From Cloacibacterium caeni (lineage in GTDB: Bacteria > Bacteroidota > Bacteroidia > Flavobacteriales > Weeksellaceae): a stretch of 64,000 nt of DNA. The notes beneath the pieces were generated by a model. The model was not told where the DNA came from and did not search any database. It saw only the letters and a list, made by a program, of their open reading frames with translations. Position 1 is the stretch's first letter, and each line of letters opens with the position of its first letter. Shown here in pieces: positions 8,062 through 17,255 of the stretch. The DNA lies in the NCBI RefSeq assembly GCF_907163125.1, contig NZ_OU015319.1, positions 930,001 through 994,000 of the forward strand. The letters run 5' to 3'. The position numbers and the translations under genes were made by a program.

Positions 8062-10893
8062 TTATTCCATTTCCTTCTTCAAAAACTTCGCTGTCAAAGA
8101 TTTTTTTGATTTTATCAATTCTTCAGGAGTTCCCGTTGCGATGATTTCGCCACCGTGTTTTCCACCTTCTGGACCGATGTCTATAATGTGATCTGCTAAT
8201 TTAATGACATCTAAATTATGTTCAATAATAATAAAAGAATTGCCTAATTCTACCAACTGATTGATGGCTTCCATCAAGATTTTTACATCTTCAAAATGCA
8301 AACCTGTTGTAGGTTCATCCAGAATATAAAGCGTGTTTCCTGTTTGTTTTTTGGCAAGTTCTGTTGCTAGTTTTATACGTTGAGCTTCTCCTCCACTTAA
8401 CGTGGTAGATTGTTGTCCCAAAGTAATATATCCCAAACCAACATCCTGTAAAGTCTTCACTTTTGCATAAATTTTAGGAATCGGTTGGAAGAAATCTACC
8501 GCTTCATCTATCGTCATTTCCAACACATCAGAAATTGATTTTCCTTTGTAGCGAACTTCCAAAGTTTCTCTGTTGAAGCGCTTTCCGTTGCAAGTTTCAC
8601 AATGCACGTAAACATCTGGTAAAAAGTTCATTTCAATCACTTTTAAACCGCCACCTTGACACGTTTCGCATCTTCCACCTTTTACATTGAAAGAAAATCT
8701 TCCTGCTTTATAACCACGAATTTTAGATTCTGGCAATTCTGCAAAAAGATTTCTAATATCGGTGAACATTCCGGTGTAAGTTGCAGGATTAGAACGTGGT
8801 GTTCTTCCAATAGGAGTTTGGTCTACATCTACAATTTTGTCGATATTTTCGATACCTTCAAATTTTTTGTAAGGCAAAGGTTCTTGAACCGCTCTGTAAA
8901 AATGTTTGTTGAGAATTGGATAAAGCGTTCCGTTAATCAAAGAAGATTTTCCACTTCCTGAAATTCCTGTTACCACCACCAATTTTCCTAATGGAACTTC
9001 TAGGTTTACGTTTTTCAGGTTATTTCCTGTTGCGCCTTTTAGTTTTAGAAATTTTCCGTTTCCTTTTCTTCTTTCTTTAGGGATTTCTATGCTTCTTTTT
9101 CCCGTGAGATAATCTGCCGTGATTGTATTGGCTTTGATTAAATCTTTAGGTTTTCCTTGCCAAAGAATTTCACCGCCGTGTTTTCCAGCTCTAGGACCGA
9201 TATCTAGAACGTAATCGGCTTCTAAAATCATGTCTTTATCATGTTCTACTACGAGAACAGAATTGCCAATATCACGAAGATTTTTCAATGAATTGATGAG
9301 TCTTTCGTTGTCTCTTTGATGTAAGCCAATGCTTGGTTCATCTAAAATATACAATACATTTACGAGTTGAGAACCAATTTGCGTAGCGAGTCTAATTCTC
9401 TGAGATTCTCCACCAGAAAGCGTTCTAGAACTTCTACTCAAGCTCAAATAATCTAAGCCAACGTCTAATAAAAACTGCAATCTTGTTTCTATTTCTTTCA
9501 GAATTTCATTGGCAATGATTTTATTTTTTTCGCTGAATTTTTCTTTAACTTCATGTATCCAATCTTTTAAATCCAACAAACTCAAAGCATTGATTTCCGC
9601 AATATTTTTTCCATCAATTTTAAAAGCTAAACTGCTTTTTTGAAGTCTCGCTCCGTTACATTCTGGACAAGTTTCTTCGGTGGTGAATTGTCTTTCAAGC
9701 ACTACTGCGTCGTAGTTTTCTTTATCTTCAATTACTTGACTGAGATAAGGAACCAACCCTTCAAAATTGATTTTTATTTTCTTAGAAATTCCCGCGTATT
9801 TCAAGTCAGCAGTAAATTCTTTTTGGCACCCATAGTAAATATAATCTACAGCTTCACGAGGAATTTCATTGAAAGAAGTATTTAAGCCTAACCCGAAAAT
9901 TTCTAAAATATTTTTAATTTGAGTGAGAAGCCATTTGTTACCTTTCAAAACTTCTAGAGGCAATAAAGCGCCTTGATTGATAGAAAAATTAGGATTTTCT
10001 ACCAAAAATTCTTCATTGATTTTTTTGATGGTTCCGAGACCTTTACAAGTTGGGCAACTTCCCTTTGGTGAGTTGAAAGAAAACGTATTTGGCTCTGGAA
10101 TGGGCAACGCATTTCCGCTGTGTGCATCCATCAAATTTTTAGAAAAATATTGATAGTCTGTTGCGCCTAACTTCTGAACCATTACTACTCCATCTCCCAT
10201 TTGCAAAGCCGTTTTCAGAGATTTTGCCATTCTAGATTCTGTAGCGTTTTCGCCGATAATCCATCGGTCTATTACCACTTCTATATCGTGAGTTTTGTAA
10301 CGGTCTAACTTTAAATCGTATTCTATATCTTGCAATTCTCCATCAATTCTGGCTTGTGAATATCCTTTTTTAGCCAATTGCACAAAAAGTTCGTGATAAT
10401 GTCCTTTTCTAGAACGAATGACAGGAGCTAAAAGCAAAACTTTTTCGCCTTTATAATTTTCTTTGATGGTTTCTAGAATTTGTTCTTCTGTGTAGCTCAC
10501 CATTTTTTGACCAGTTTCCAAAGAATAAGCATCTGAAACTCTAGCGAAAAGCAAACGTAGAAAATCATACAATTCTGTCACGGTACCCACTGTAGAACGT
10601 GGATTTTTATTGGTAGTCTTTTGTTCGATGGCAATTACTGGAGAAAGTCCTTCGATTTTATCTACATCTGGACGCTCTAAACCGCCCAAAAACTGACGAG
10701 CATAGGCAGAAAAAGTTTCGATATAACGTCTTTGTCCTTCTGCAAAAATGGTGTCAAAAGCCAAAGAAGATTTCCCAGAACCAGAAAGTCCCGTAATGGT
10801 AACCAATTCATTTCTAGGTATTTTAACATTGATGTTTTTAAGATTGTGTTCTCTAGCTCCGTATATTTCGATGTATTCTTTTTCTGTACTCAT
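8062..10893 (-). CDS. uvrA: Excinuclease ABC subunit A
   Basis: 943 residues, full length for UvrA, the damage-recognition ATPase of nucleotide excision repair. Both ABC modules are complete: Walker A GLSGSGKSS near residue 38 and GISGSGKSS in the second half, two signature motifs LSGGESQRI and LSGGEAQRI, and two Walker B LDEPSIGLH and LDEPTTGLH. Zinc-finger cysteines are present in CPTC, CPEC and CETC-CETC. It has its own TAnnTTTG box; the GNAT gene follows on the same strand. Confidence 0.97.
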   Translation of the reverse strand: MSTEKEYIEIYGAREHNLKNINVKIPRNELVTITGLSGSGKSSLAFDTIFAEGQRRYIETFSAYARQFLGGLERPDVDKIEGLSPVIAIEQKTTNKNPRSTVGTVTELYDFLRLLFARVSDAYSLETGQKMVSYTEEQILETIKENYKGEKVLLLAPVIRSRKGHYHELFVQLAKKGYSQARIDGELQDIEYDLKLDRYKTHDIEVVIDRWIIGENATESRMAKSLKTALQMGDGVVMVQKLGATDYQYFSKNLMDAHSGNALPIPEPNTFSFNSPKGSCPTCKGLGTIKKINEEFLVENPNFSINQGALLPLEVLKGNKWLLTQIKNILEIFGLGLNTSFNEIPREAVDYIYYGCQKEFTADLKYAGISKKIKINFEGLVPYLSQVIEDKENYDAVVLERQFTTEETCPECNGARLQKSSLAFKIDGKNIAEINALSLLDLKDWIHEVKEKFSEKNKIIANEILKEIETRLQFLLDVGLDYLSLSRSSRTLSGGESQRIRLATQIGSQLVNVLYILDEPSIGLHQRDNERLINSLKNLRDIGNSVLVVEHDKDMILEADYVLDIGPRAGKHGGEILWQGKPKDLIKANTITADYLTGKRSIEIPKERRKGNGKFLKLKGATGNNLKNVNLEVPLGKLVVVTGISGSGKSSLINGTLYPILNKHFYRAVQEPLPYKKFEGIENIDKIVDVDQTPIGRTPRSNPATYTGMFTDIRNLFAELPESKIRGYKAGRFSFNVKGGRCETCQGGGLKVIEMNFLPDVYVHCETCNGKRFNRETLEVRYKGKSISDVLEMTIDEAVDFFQPIPKIYAKVKTLQDVGLGYITLGQQSTTLSGGEAQRIKLATELAKKQTGNTLYILDEPTTGLHFEDVKILMEAINQLVELGNSFIIIEHNLDVIKLADHIIDIGPEGGKHGGEIIATGTPEELIKSKKSLTAKFLKKEME

Positions 10894-10925
10894 AATGTCA
10901 ATCTCGTCAAAAAAATCAAGACTTA

Positions 10926-10933
10926 CAAAAATA
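10926..10933 (-). promoter_or_regulatory. -7 promoter element of uvrA
   Basis: TATTTTTG on the minus strand, a perfect TAnnTTTG match 33 bases before the uvrA ATG. No LexA-like palindrome was recognised around it. Confidence 0.6.
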
Positions 10934-10979
10934 CGGAATTATTCTCTGAAAAAGTTTATCAATCGTAAGATTTCCGCAT

Positions 10980-11010
10980 AAAAAAAGAACCTCAAATTTG
11001 AGGTTCTTGT
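10980..11010 (-). terminator. Terminator of the UMF1-type MFS gene
   Basis: AAGAACCTCAAATTTGAGGTTCTT is an almost loop-less palindrome followed on the minus strand by seven T residues. Confidence 0.8.
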
Positions 11011-11029
11011 GAATATATTTTCTAAAGAT

Positions 11030-12553
11030 TTACAAAGTTTCTTTGTCTGATATTTTGTTGAATTTCAAAAATCTAATGAAGAACAATCCTAATGCAAAGA
11101 AAACAGACATGGAAAGTGCTGCAAATCTCATTCCCGAAGTGGTAGGCAATTGGAATGAACATTCTTGTAAGAAGAACAATCTAATTGCATCATAATTGTC
11201 TATTAATAAAGCAAAAATAAATGTTCCTAAAATAATTGCAATTTTTTCTAACACATCATAAAAACTGAAATACGTAGTATTATCCATAGAATCTTTTGGT
11301 AAAAGTCTACTATACGTAGAACGAGACATAGACTGAATGCCTCCCATTACCAAACCGATGATGGCTGCAATTCCGTAAAATTGATACTCTACATTTGGAT
11401 TTTCTTTTTTGAGGAAATAAGCAGAAAGACAAGCAAAAATCCATAAAATAATAGTAATGCTAATCACATTTTTATTGCCTATTCTTTTGGATAATCTCGA
11501 GAAGAAAATAGCACCAATAATGGCTTCTATTTGAATCAATAACAAGGTCATAATTAGTTTTCCTTGGTCTAGGTTGATTTCACTCTTTCCAAATAATGTG
11601 GCCATTAGGAAAATGGTCTGCATTCCTACACTGTAAAAGAAGAAACTTGCTAAAAAATACTTGAGATTAGCGGTTCTAAATAATTGTTTACCAACTTTAT
11701 ACAATTCTCTAAAACTCTCTTTCACGATTTCAATGTAGAAGATAATATTGTCTTTCAGAACTTCTACAAAGCCACCATTACTTTTATGATTTTGGAAAAT
11801 ATTTTTTAGATTCAGCAATACTAAATCTTTTGGTAATTGGTCTTTTACTTCACCAAATTGAGGTAAATGTTTGAAGGTGTATTGAGAAAATCCAAACCAC
11901 CAAGCTCCTGTGAATAAGAATGAAATTCTAGTGTATAAAAGTGCTTCTTTTGGGGTGTCCGCAAAAAACATAATCAAAGCCAAACAAATCACCACTAAAA
12001 TTACTGAACCAATGTAACCATAAACGTAACCTTTTGCGGAAAGTGCATCTTGCTTATCTGGTGTAGCAATATCTGGCAAAAAGGAATTGTAGAAAACCAA
12101 ACTTCCCCAGAAACCTACACTCGCAGTAATACTGAAAAGCAATCCTAAGAAGACGTTATTCATATTGGTAAACATAGCCAATCCCATACAAGAAGTGGCT
12201 CCTAAATAAGCGAAAAATTGCAAGAAAGACTTTTTATTTCCAATGGTATCTGCTAAAGAGGATAAAATCGGCGAAAGAATAACCACAATCAAAAACGAAA
12301 TGGTAAGCGAATAGCCATAAACTGCATCTGGTTGATAATCTTTTCCGAAAATATTAATCATATTTCTCACTGGAACTTTTATCCATTTTCCTGTTTCGGT
12401 TACGTACTCGCTTTTTTCGTAAGCAGTAGTAATAATAGAATAATAAATAGGAAAAATGGTAGAGGTAATTACCAGTGAATAAACAGAATTCGCCCAATCG
12501 TAGAAAGCCCAAGCTTTCATAATTTTAGGGTTGTTTTTGATATTTTGTTTCAT
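11030..12553 (-). CDS. MFS transporter, UMF1 family
   Basis: 507 residues from the ATG at 12553, with about 12 predicted membrane segments. The N-terminus KAWAFYDWANSVYSLVITSTIFPIYY is the hallmark of the UMF1/Atg22-like MFS family, whose bacterial substrates are mostly undefined. Large soluble loops are seen after segment 1 (about 40 residues) and in the middle. The C-terminal block GGIQSMSRSTYSRLLPKD is also characteristic. A longer in-frame reading begins at 12601, but that extension overlaps the thiolase terminator and this gene's own promoter box, so 12553 is chosen. Confidence 0.85.
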   Translation of the reverse strand: MKQNIKNNPKIMKAWAFYDWANSVYSLVITSTIFPIYYSIITTAYEKSEYVTETGKWIKVPVRNMINIFGKDYQPDAVYGYSLTISFLIVVILSPILSSLADTIGNKKSFLQFFAYLGATSCMGLAMFTNMNNVFLGLLFSITASVGFWGSLVFYNSFLPDIATPDKQDALSAKGYVYGYIGSVILVVICLALIMFFADTPKEALLYTRISFLFTGAWWFGFSQYTFKHLPQFGEVKDQLPKDLVLLNLKNIFQNHKSNGGFVEVLKDNIIFYIEIVKESFRELYKVGKQLFRTANLKYFLASFFFYSVGMQTIFLMATLFGKSEINLDQGKLIMTLLLIQIEAIIGAIFFSRLSKRIGNKNVISITIILWIFACLSAYFLKKENPNVEYQFYGIAAIIGLVMGGIQSMSRSTYSRLLPKDSMDNTTYFSFYDVLEKIAIILGTFIFALLIDNYDAIRLFFLQECSFQLPTTSGMRFAALSMSVFFALGLFFIRFLKFNKISDKETL

Positions 12554-12583
12554 AGTTTTTTTCCGTAAAAGGGAATTATTACA

Positions 12584-12591
12584 CAAAAATA
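12584..12591 (-). promoter_or_regulatory. -7 promoter element of the UMF1-type MFS gene
   Basis: TATTTTTG on the minus strand, 30 bases before the ATG. It sits inside the T tract of the upstream thiolase terminator. Confidence 0.6.
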
Positions 12592-12638
12592 AAAAAACCA
12601 TTAAGAAATTGACTAAAAAATCAATAAATCTTAATGGT
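12585..12638 (-). terminator. Terminator of the acetyl-CoA acetyltransferase gene
   Basis: ACCATTAAGA and TCTTAATGGT form a 10-bp stem, extended inward by ATTGA/TCAAT, followed on the minus strand by a long T-rich tract. Confidence 0.8.
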
Positions 12639-12661
12639 TAATTATTTGTAAGATGAGAAAA

Positions 12662-13840
12662 TTATAAATTCTCAATCACAATTGCAGAAGCACCACCACC
12701 TCCATTACAGATTGCAGCAGCACCATATTTACCATTGTTTTGTTTTAAAACATTAATTAGAGTAACGATAATTCTTGCACCAGAACTTCCTAGAGGATGT
12801 CCTAATGAAACGGCACCACCATTTACATTTACCTTAGATTCGTCTAAACCTAAAATTTTATTGTTGGCTAAACCAACTACTGAAAAAGCTTCATTAAACT
12901 CGAAGAAATCAATATCAGAAACTTCTAAACCAGCTTTTTTAAGAGCGATTGGTAATGCTTTTGCAGGAGCTGTTGTAAACCATTCTGGTTCGTGTGCAGC
13001 ATCTGCATAAGAAACAATTTTTGCTAAAGGTTTTAACCCAAGTTCTTCCATTTTTTCTTTTGACATTAAAACCAATGCAGAAGCACCGTCATTTAATGGA
13101 GAAGCATTCGCAGCAGTTACTGTTCCATTTTCTTTTTGGAAAACAGTAGGCAAAGTTCCAATTCTGTCAAAATTTACATTTTTATATTCTTCGTCTTCTG
13201 CGAAAATAATAGGTTCTCCTTTTCTCTGTGGAATTTCTACAGGTACGATTTCCTCTTTAAATTTACCAGAAGCCCAAGCTTCTGCACTTCTTTTATAAGA
13301 CTGAATCGCGAAGTTGTCTTGGTCTTCTCTTGAGAATTCATATTCTGCTGCACATTTTTCTGCACAAACTCCCATGTGAACTTTATTGTAAACATCTGTT
13401 AAACCGTCAACTAACATTCCGTCTTGCATTTTTACATCTCCCAATTTTACAGCATTTCTCGCACTGTAATAATGCGGAACTTGGCTCATGTTTTCCATTC
13501 CACCCGCTACAATTACGTCTTGGTCGCCAGATTTAATAGATTGTGAAGCCATCATTACGGCTTTCATCCCAGAAGCACATACTTTATTGATTGTGGTAGA
13601 AGGTGTTTCGTTTGATAAACCAGCGCCTAATGCAGCTTGACGAGCAGGAGCTTGTCCTTCTCCAGCTTGTAAAACATTACCCATATAAACTTCTTGAACG
13701 TGTTTTGCATCAAGATTAATTTTGTCTAACGCTCCTTTTATGGCAATAGCACCTAATTTAGGGGCAGGAATGCTAGATAAACTTCCTAGAAAACTTCCCA
13801 TAGGTGTTCTTGCTGCTGAAACGATAAATACTTCTTTCAT
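12662..13840 (-). CDS. Acetyl-CoA C-acetyltransferase (thiolase)
   Basis: 392 residues from the ATG at 13840, the normal length for a biosynthetic-type thiolase. It interconverts two acetyl-CoA and acetoacetyl-CoA + CoA. The nucleophilic Cys is C88 in [11 protein letters not shown]; the His motif GHPLGSSG and the C-terminal Cys in CNGGGGAS are both present. A 14-codon upstream extension (to 13882) overlaps a promoter-like TAnTTTG and is rejected. In this window it complements the fadA-type thiolase at 30.9 kb and probably handles the last, C4, step of beta-oxidation or ketone metabolism (inference). Confidence 0.94.
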   Translation of the reverse strand: MKEVFIVSAARTPMGSFLGSLSSIPAPKLGAIAIKGALDKINLDAKHVQEVYMGNVLQAGEGQAPARQAALGAGLSNETPSTTINKVCASGMKAVMMASQSIKSGDQDVIVAGGMENMSQVPHYYSARNAVKLGDVKMQDGMLVDGLTDVYNKVHMGVCAEKCAAEYEFSREDQDNFAIQSYKRSAEAWASGKFKEEIVPVEIPQRKGEPIIFAEDEEYKNVNFDRIGTLPTVFQKENGTVTAANASPLNDGASALVLMSKEKMEELGLKPLAKIVSYADAAHEPEWFTTAPAKALPIALKKAGLEVSDIDFFEFNEAFSVVGLANNKILGLDESKVNVNGGAVSLGHPLGSSGARIIVTLINVLKQNNGKYGAAAICNGGGGASAIVIENL

Positions 13841-13887
13841 GATATTTAATAGAGATTTAAATTTTAAAATTCTTTTCGCCAAAGTAC

Positions 13888-13923
13888 AAAAAAAAACACA
13901 CTTTCTAAAAAGTGTGTTTTATG
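13888..13923 (-). terminator. Terminator of the nucleoside permease gene
   Basis: AAAACACACTTT and AAAGTGTGTTTT arms with a short loop, followed on the minus strand by a run of T. Confidence 0.8.
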
Positions 13924-13943
13924 TTTATAATCAATGATTTAGA

Positions 13944-15316
13944 TTAATGAGATACGTTTCCTATTGCTTCTGGATTGTGCTTGTGTTTAAACATCAAAGC
14001 GAAAAGTACAGCAATCACTAAAGCGTAAGCAGCGAAAGCTAACCAAATGTGTGGCCAATCTTTCATCGCAATCTCTTTAGTCAAAGTACCATTTACAATG
14101 GAAGAACCTTGTTTTCCTATGAATTCTACAAATTTAGAATTGTCTACTGTAGTATCTAAAAATCCAGCTAAAGAATCTGCGGTAGAGAATTTTTGAGTAA
14201 AGAATTTATCAATCGCCCAACCAGCTGAAACGCTTCCGATAATCGCTCCGAAACCATTGGTCATCATCATAAATAAACCTTGAGCTGATGAACGAATTTT
14301 AGAATTGGTATTGGTTTCTACGAAAAGTGAACCAGAAATATTGAAGAAATCAAACGCCATTCCGTAGATAATACATGATAAAATAATCATCCAAAGTCCT
14401 GAAGTAGGATTACCAAAACTGAATAAACCAAATCTTAAAACCCAAGCAAACATACTCATTAGCATTACGTTTTTGATTCCATATTTTCTTAAAAAGAAAG
14501 GAATAGCAAGGATAAATAATGTTTCAGAAACTTGAGAAATAGACATGATAATGTAGAATATTTCACTACGAATGAATCAGCGTATTTTGGAAAATTTTCG
14601 AATTCACTTAAAAATACATCTCCATAAGCATTGGTTAACTGTAAAGCACCTCCTAAAAACATAGAGAATATGAAGAAAAGAGCCATTTTGTAATTTCCAA
14701 AAAGTTTGAATGCGTTTAGACCTAAAACTTCTACTAATGAAGAGTCTTTAGAAATTAATTTTTGAGGTTTACAAGCAGGTAATGCAAATGAATATAAACC
14801 AAGTAAAACTGCTGCTGCACCTGCAATGTAAAATTGAAATTCTGAAGCTTTATTTCCAGATAAATTCGTAATCCACATCGCTACGATAAATCCAATTGTT
14901 CCCCAAACTCTAATCGGTGGGAAATCTTTTACCACGTCATAATTATTGTTTTTAAGAAGTGTATAAGAAATAGAGTTGGCTAGTGCAATAGTAGGCATGT
15001 AAAATACCATCGCTAAAAGCATCACTGCAAAAAATGTATCTGGTGTGGTTACTTGAGGTAAATAAAACAGAACCGCAGCGTATAAAATATGCAGAATTCC
15101 ATAAATTCTCTCAGCATTAATCCATCTATCTGCGATAATTCCTACTAAAGTAGGCATGAATACAGAAGCAATTCCCATAGTGCTAAAAACAGCGCCAAAC
15201 TTTGTTCCATCCCATTGTTTGGTTCCAAACCAATAATTAGCGATGGTGATTAGCCAAGCTCCCCAAACAAAAAATTGTAGAAAACTGAGCAGTGTCAATC
15301 TAAATTTAATATTCAT
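13944..15316 (-). pseudogene. Nucleoside:H+ symporter-like MFS permease (NupG/XapB type), frameshifted
   Basis: Two overlapping frames encode the two halves of one MFS permease. The N-terminal half (14489-15316) begins MNIKFRLTLLSFLQFFVWGAWL and runs to residue ~253 (DSFVVKYST). The C-terminal half (13944-14546) continues with MSISQVSETLFILAIPFFLRKYGI. Adding one A (minus strand) between the codons for Thr and Leu near 14552 restores a continuous STIIMSISQVSE. Together they give about 455 residues and 12 membrane segments, the usual size for nucleoside permeases. There is no further damage, so this is either a recent inactivating deletion or a sequencing error. Confidence 0.82.
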
Positions 15317-15335
15317 AAGTAGTAATTTTTTCTTT

Positions 15336-15354
15336 TACGGTATTTTAGACCGTT
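15336..15354. promoter_or_regulatory. Possible operator upstream of the nucleoside permease
   Basis: The imperfect dyad TACGGTATTTTAGACCGTTA has ACGGT/ACCGT arms and ends 20 bases before the permease ATG. There is no T tract on the minus strand, so it is not a terminator. A regulator site is a guess. Confidence 0.3.
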
Positions 15355-15395
15355 AAGTGTTTTCAGAGTTTATTATTTAATTTTAATTTTTAGCG

Positions 15396-15995
15396 CTAGT
15401 CAATTTTTTTATTTCGTCTTTTGAGTTCTTCTTGGATTTCCATAGCGGTATCATAATCTTCTTCTCTCACTGCATCGTCTAATAAAATTTGTAATTCTTC
15501 TGTGCTGAGTTTTTTAAGGTCAGAAGTTTCACTTTCTGAAGCAGTTTCAGGTTCTGGCAATTCATTGTTATTGTCAATTTCTAGAAGAATTCCAGCTTCG
15601 TTCAATACTTGTTCTGTAGTATAGATTGGAGCATCAAAACGTACTGCCATTGCTACGGCATCAGAAGTTCTGGCATCTAAAATAAGTTCTTCTCCGTTTT
15701 CTGTATTTTTAAAATTGAGATTAGAGAAGAAAACGCCGTCAATAATTTGATAAATAATTACCGATTCTAGAGTGTAATGCGTAGAATTTACAAATTTGGT
15801 AAATAAATCATGCGTGAGTGGACGAGGTGGTCGCAAGTCTTTTTCTAAACCTAAAGAAATAGATTGAGCCTCAAAATTACCAATTACTACAGGTAGTTTT
15901 ACGCCAGTTTCTTCATGTTCCAGAAGCAGTGCATAAGCTCCAGATTGAGTTTGGCTATAAGATATTCCGCGTATGATTAGTTGTTTATAATCCAT
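15396..15995 (-). CDS. Bifunctional nuclease (DUF151) domain protein with C-terminal UVR motif
   Basis: 199 residues. Residues 1-140 match the DUF151/BFN domain (start YKQLIIRGISYSQTQSGAYALLLEH; ILDARTSDAVAMAVRFDAPIYTTEQVL), related to plant and mycobacterial bifunctional nucleases. An acidic linker is followed by a UvrB/UvrC-type motif near the C-terminus (LQILLDDAVREEDYDTAMEIQEELKRR spans the helix pair). The fusion DUF151-UVR is common in Bacteroidota. A perfect promoter box lies only 5 bases before the start codon, so the mRNA has essentially no leader. Cytosolic; substrate unknown. Confidence 0.87.
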   Translation of the reverse strand: MDYKQLIIRGISYSQTQSGAYALLLEHEETGVKLPVVIGNFEAQSISLGLEKDLRPPRPLTHDLFTKFVNSTHYTLESVIIYQIIDGVFFSNLNFKNTENGEELILDARTSDAVAMAVRFDAPIYTTEQVLNEAGILLEIDNNNELPEPETASESETSDLKKLSTEELQILLDDAVREEDYDTAMEIQEELKRRNKKID

Positions 15996-16000
15996 GAATA

Positions 16001-16008
16001 CAAATATA
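16001..16008 (-). promoter_or_regulatory. -7 promoter element of the DUF151 gene
   Basis: TATATTTG on the minus strand ends 5 bases before the ATG at 15995, implying a transcript start at or inside the start codon. Confidence 0.55.
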
Positions 16009-16168
16009 CTTTAATTTTTAAAATTTAACATTTGATATTTAAAATTTTATCACTGCCATCAGATGATTTATTTCACAAGTTTTGATGATAAAATTGATTT
16101 TGCTTTTTATATAATGAGAAATTCAATTATTCTTCAAAAGAAATAAAAAATTTTGGCTTCTGCAACGA

Positions 16169-16198
16169 CAAAAAAATCCGAGATAAAAATCTCGGATT
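16169..16198 (-). terminator. Terminator after etfA
   Basis: AATCCGAGAT and ATCTCGGATT arms with a short AAA loop, T run on the minus strand. Confidence 0.85.
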
Positions 16199-16222
16199 GA
16201 TATTTTTAAAAAGGATGATGTT

Positions 16223-17170
16223 TTAGTGTCCTTTTAATGCTTTAATTTTTTCTGTAAGTGCAGGAATAATTTGGAAAGCATCTCCTACTACTCCATAATC
16301 AGCAGATTTAAAGAATGGCGCTTCTGCATCATTATTAATCACTACGATGGTTTTAGAAGAGTTTACACCAGCCAAGTGCTGAATAGCACCAGAAATACCT
16401 ACTGCTATGTATAAATTAGGAGCGATGGCTTTACCGGTTTGTCCTACGTGTTCTGAGTGAGATCTCCAACCGATATCAGAAACTGGTTTAGAACAAGCAG
16501 TAGCTGCACCTAAAACATTAGCTAATTCTTCAATCATTCCCCAGTTTTCAGGGCCTTTCATTCCTCTACCTGCAGAAACTACTACTTCTGCTTCTTTAAG
16601 GTCTAATTTTCCTGAAGATTTTTCTTGGTTCACCACAGTAAGACCTTCTGCAGAAACAGAAACTTCTTTTACTTCTTCAGAACCTGCTACTGGATTTTCT
16701 TTTACTCCAAAAGAGTTTTGAGAAACAGTAACCACTACATTTTCGCCATGAGCTTTAGCATCCATAAAAGCTTTTCCAGAGAAAGATTTTCTCTTCGCTT
16801 CGAATGGAGAAACAGCAACTGGAGCAGAAACTACATTGGTTAATAATGAAGCGTTTTTAATCACAGCAAGCATAGGAGCTACAGAACTAGCATCTGTAGA
16901 ATGCGGGAAAACTACCACTCCATCTACTACAGTAGCAAGAGCTTCTGCATAAGCTTTTGGGTTGAAACTTTTAAGTGCGTCACTTTTTAGAGTAACCACT
17001 TTAGAAGCTCCGTATTTGTAAAGAACATCTGCAGCATCTGTAGGATTAATGCTTACCGCTACTACATCAGTTCCAGACATATCTGCAACTGTTTTTGCGT
17101 AAGAAACAGCTTCTAGAGCCGCTTTTTTATATGCTCCTGAAATATTTTCGGTATATACAAAAATTGACAT
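16223..17170 (-). CDS. etfA: Electron transfer flavoprotein subunit alpha
   Basis: 315 residues, standard for EtfA. With EtfB it forms the FAD-containing heterodimer that accepts electrons from acyl-CoA dehydrogenases. The C-terminal FAD domain shows SAGRGMKGPENWG, a PVSDIGWRSHSEHVGQTGKAI stretch and YIAVGISGAIQHLAG. It follows etfB after an 85-base spacer with low-complexity repeats and ends at a strong terminator. Several acyl-CoA dehydrogenases are in this window, and the same operator palindrome precedes both etfB and the fad operon. Confidence 0.96.
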   Translation of the reverse strand: MSIFVYTENISGAYKKAALEAVSYAKTVADMSGTDVVAVSINPTDAADVLYKYGASKVVTLKSDALKSFNPKAYAEALATVVDGVVVFPHSTDASSVAPMLAVIKNASLLTNVVSAPVAVSPFEAKRKSFSGKAFMDAKAHGENVVVTVSQNSFGVKENPVAGSEEVKEVSVSAEGLTVVNQEKSSGKLDLKEAEVVVSAGRGMKGPENWGMIEELANVLGAATACSKPVSDIGWRSHSEHVGQTGKAIAPNLYIAVGISGAIQHLAGVNSSKTIVVINNDAEAPFFKSADYGVVGDAFQIIPALTEKIKALKGH

Positions 17171-17245
17171 AATTTAAAAAGATTTGAGATTTGAGATTTA
17201 AGATTTGAGATTTTTTGAATTTCAAATTTCAAATTTCAAATGGAT
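17171..17245. repeat. Low-complexity direct and inverted repeats between etfB and etfA
   Basis: About four copies of (A)GATTTGA/GATTTAA are followed by three copies of the 7-base unit ATTTCAA, which is close to the reverse complement of the first set. The RNA could form a long A/T-rich stem between the two ETF genes and set their relative expression. Probably a slippage-derived repeat; such GATTTGAGATTT strings are a known intergenic style in flavobacteria. Confidence 0.6.
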
Positions 17246-17255
17246 TAATAATTTG

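Noticed and set aside
12554-12601. N-terminal extension of the UMF1-type MFS gene
   Set aside because: Overlaps the thiolase terminator and the gene's own -7 box.
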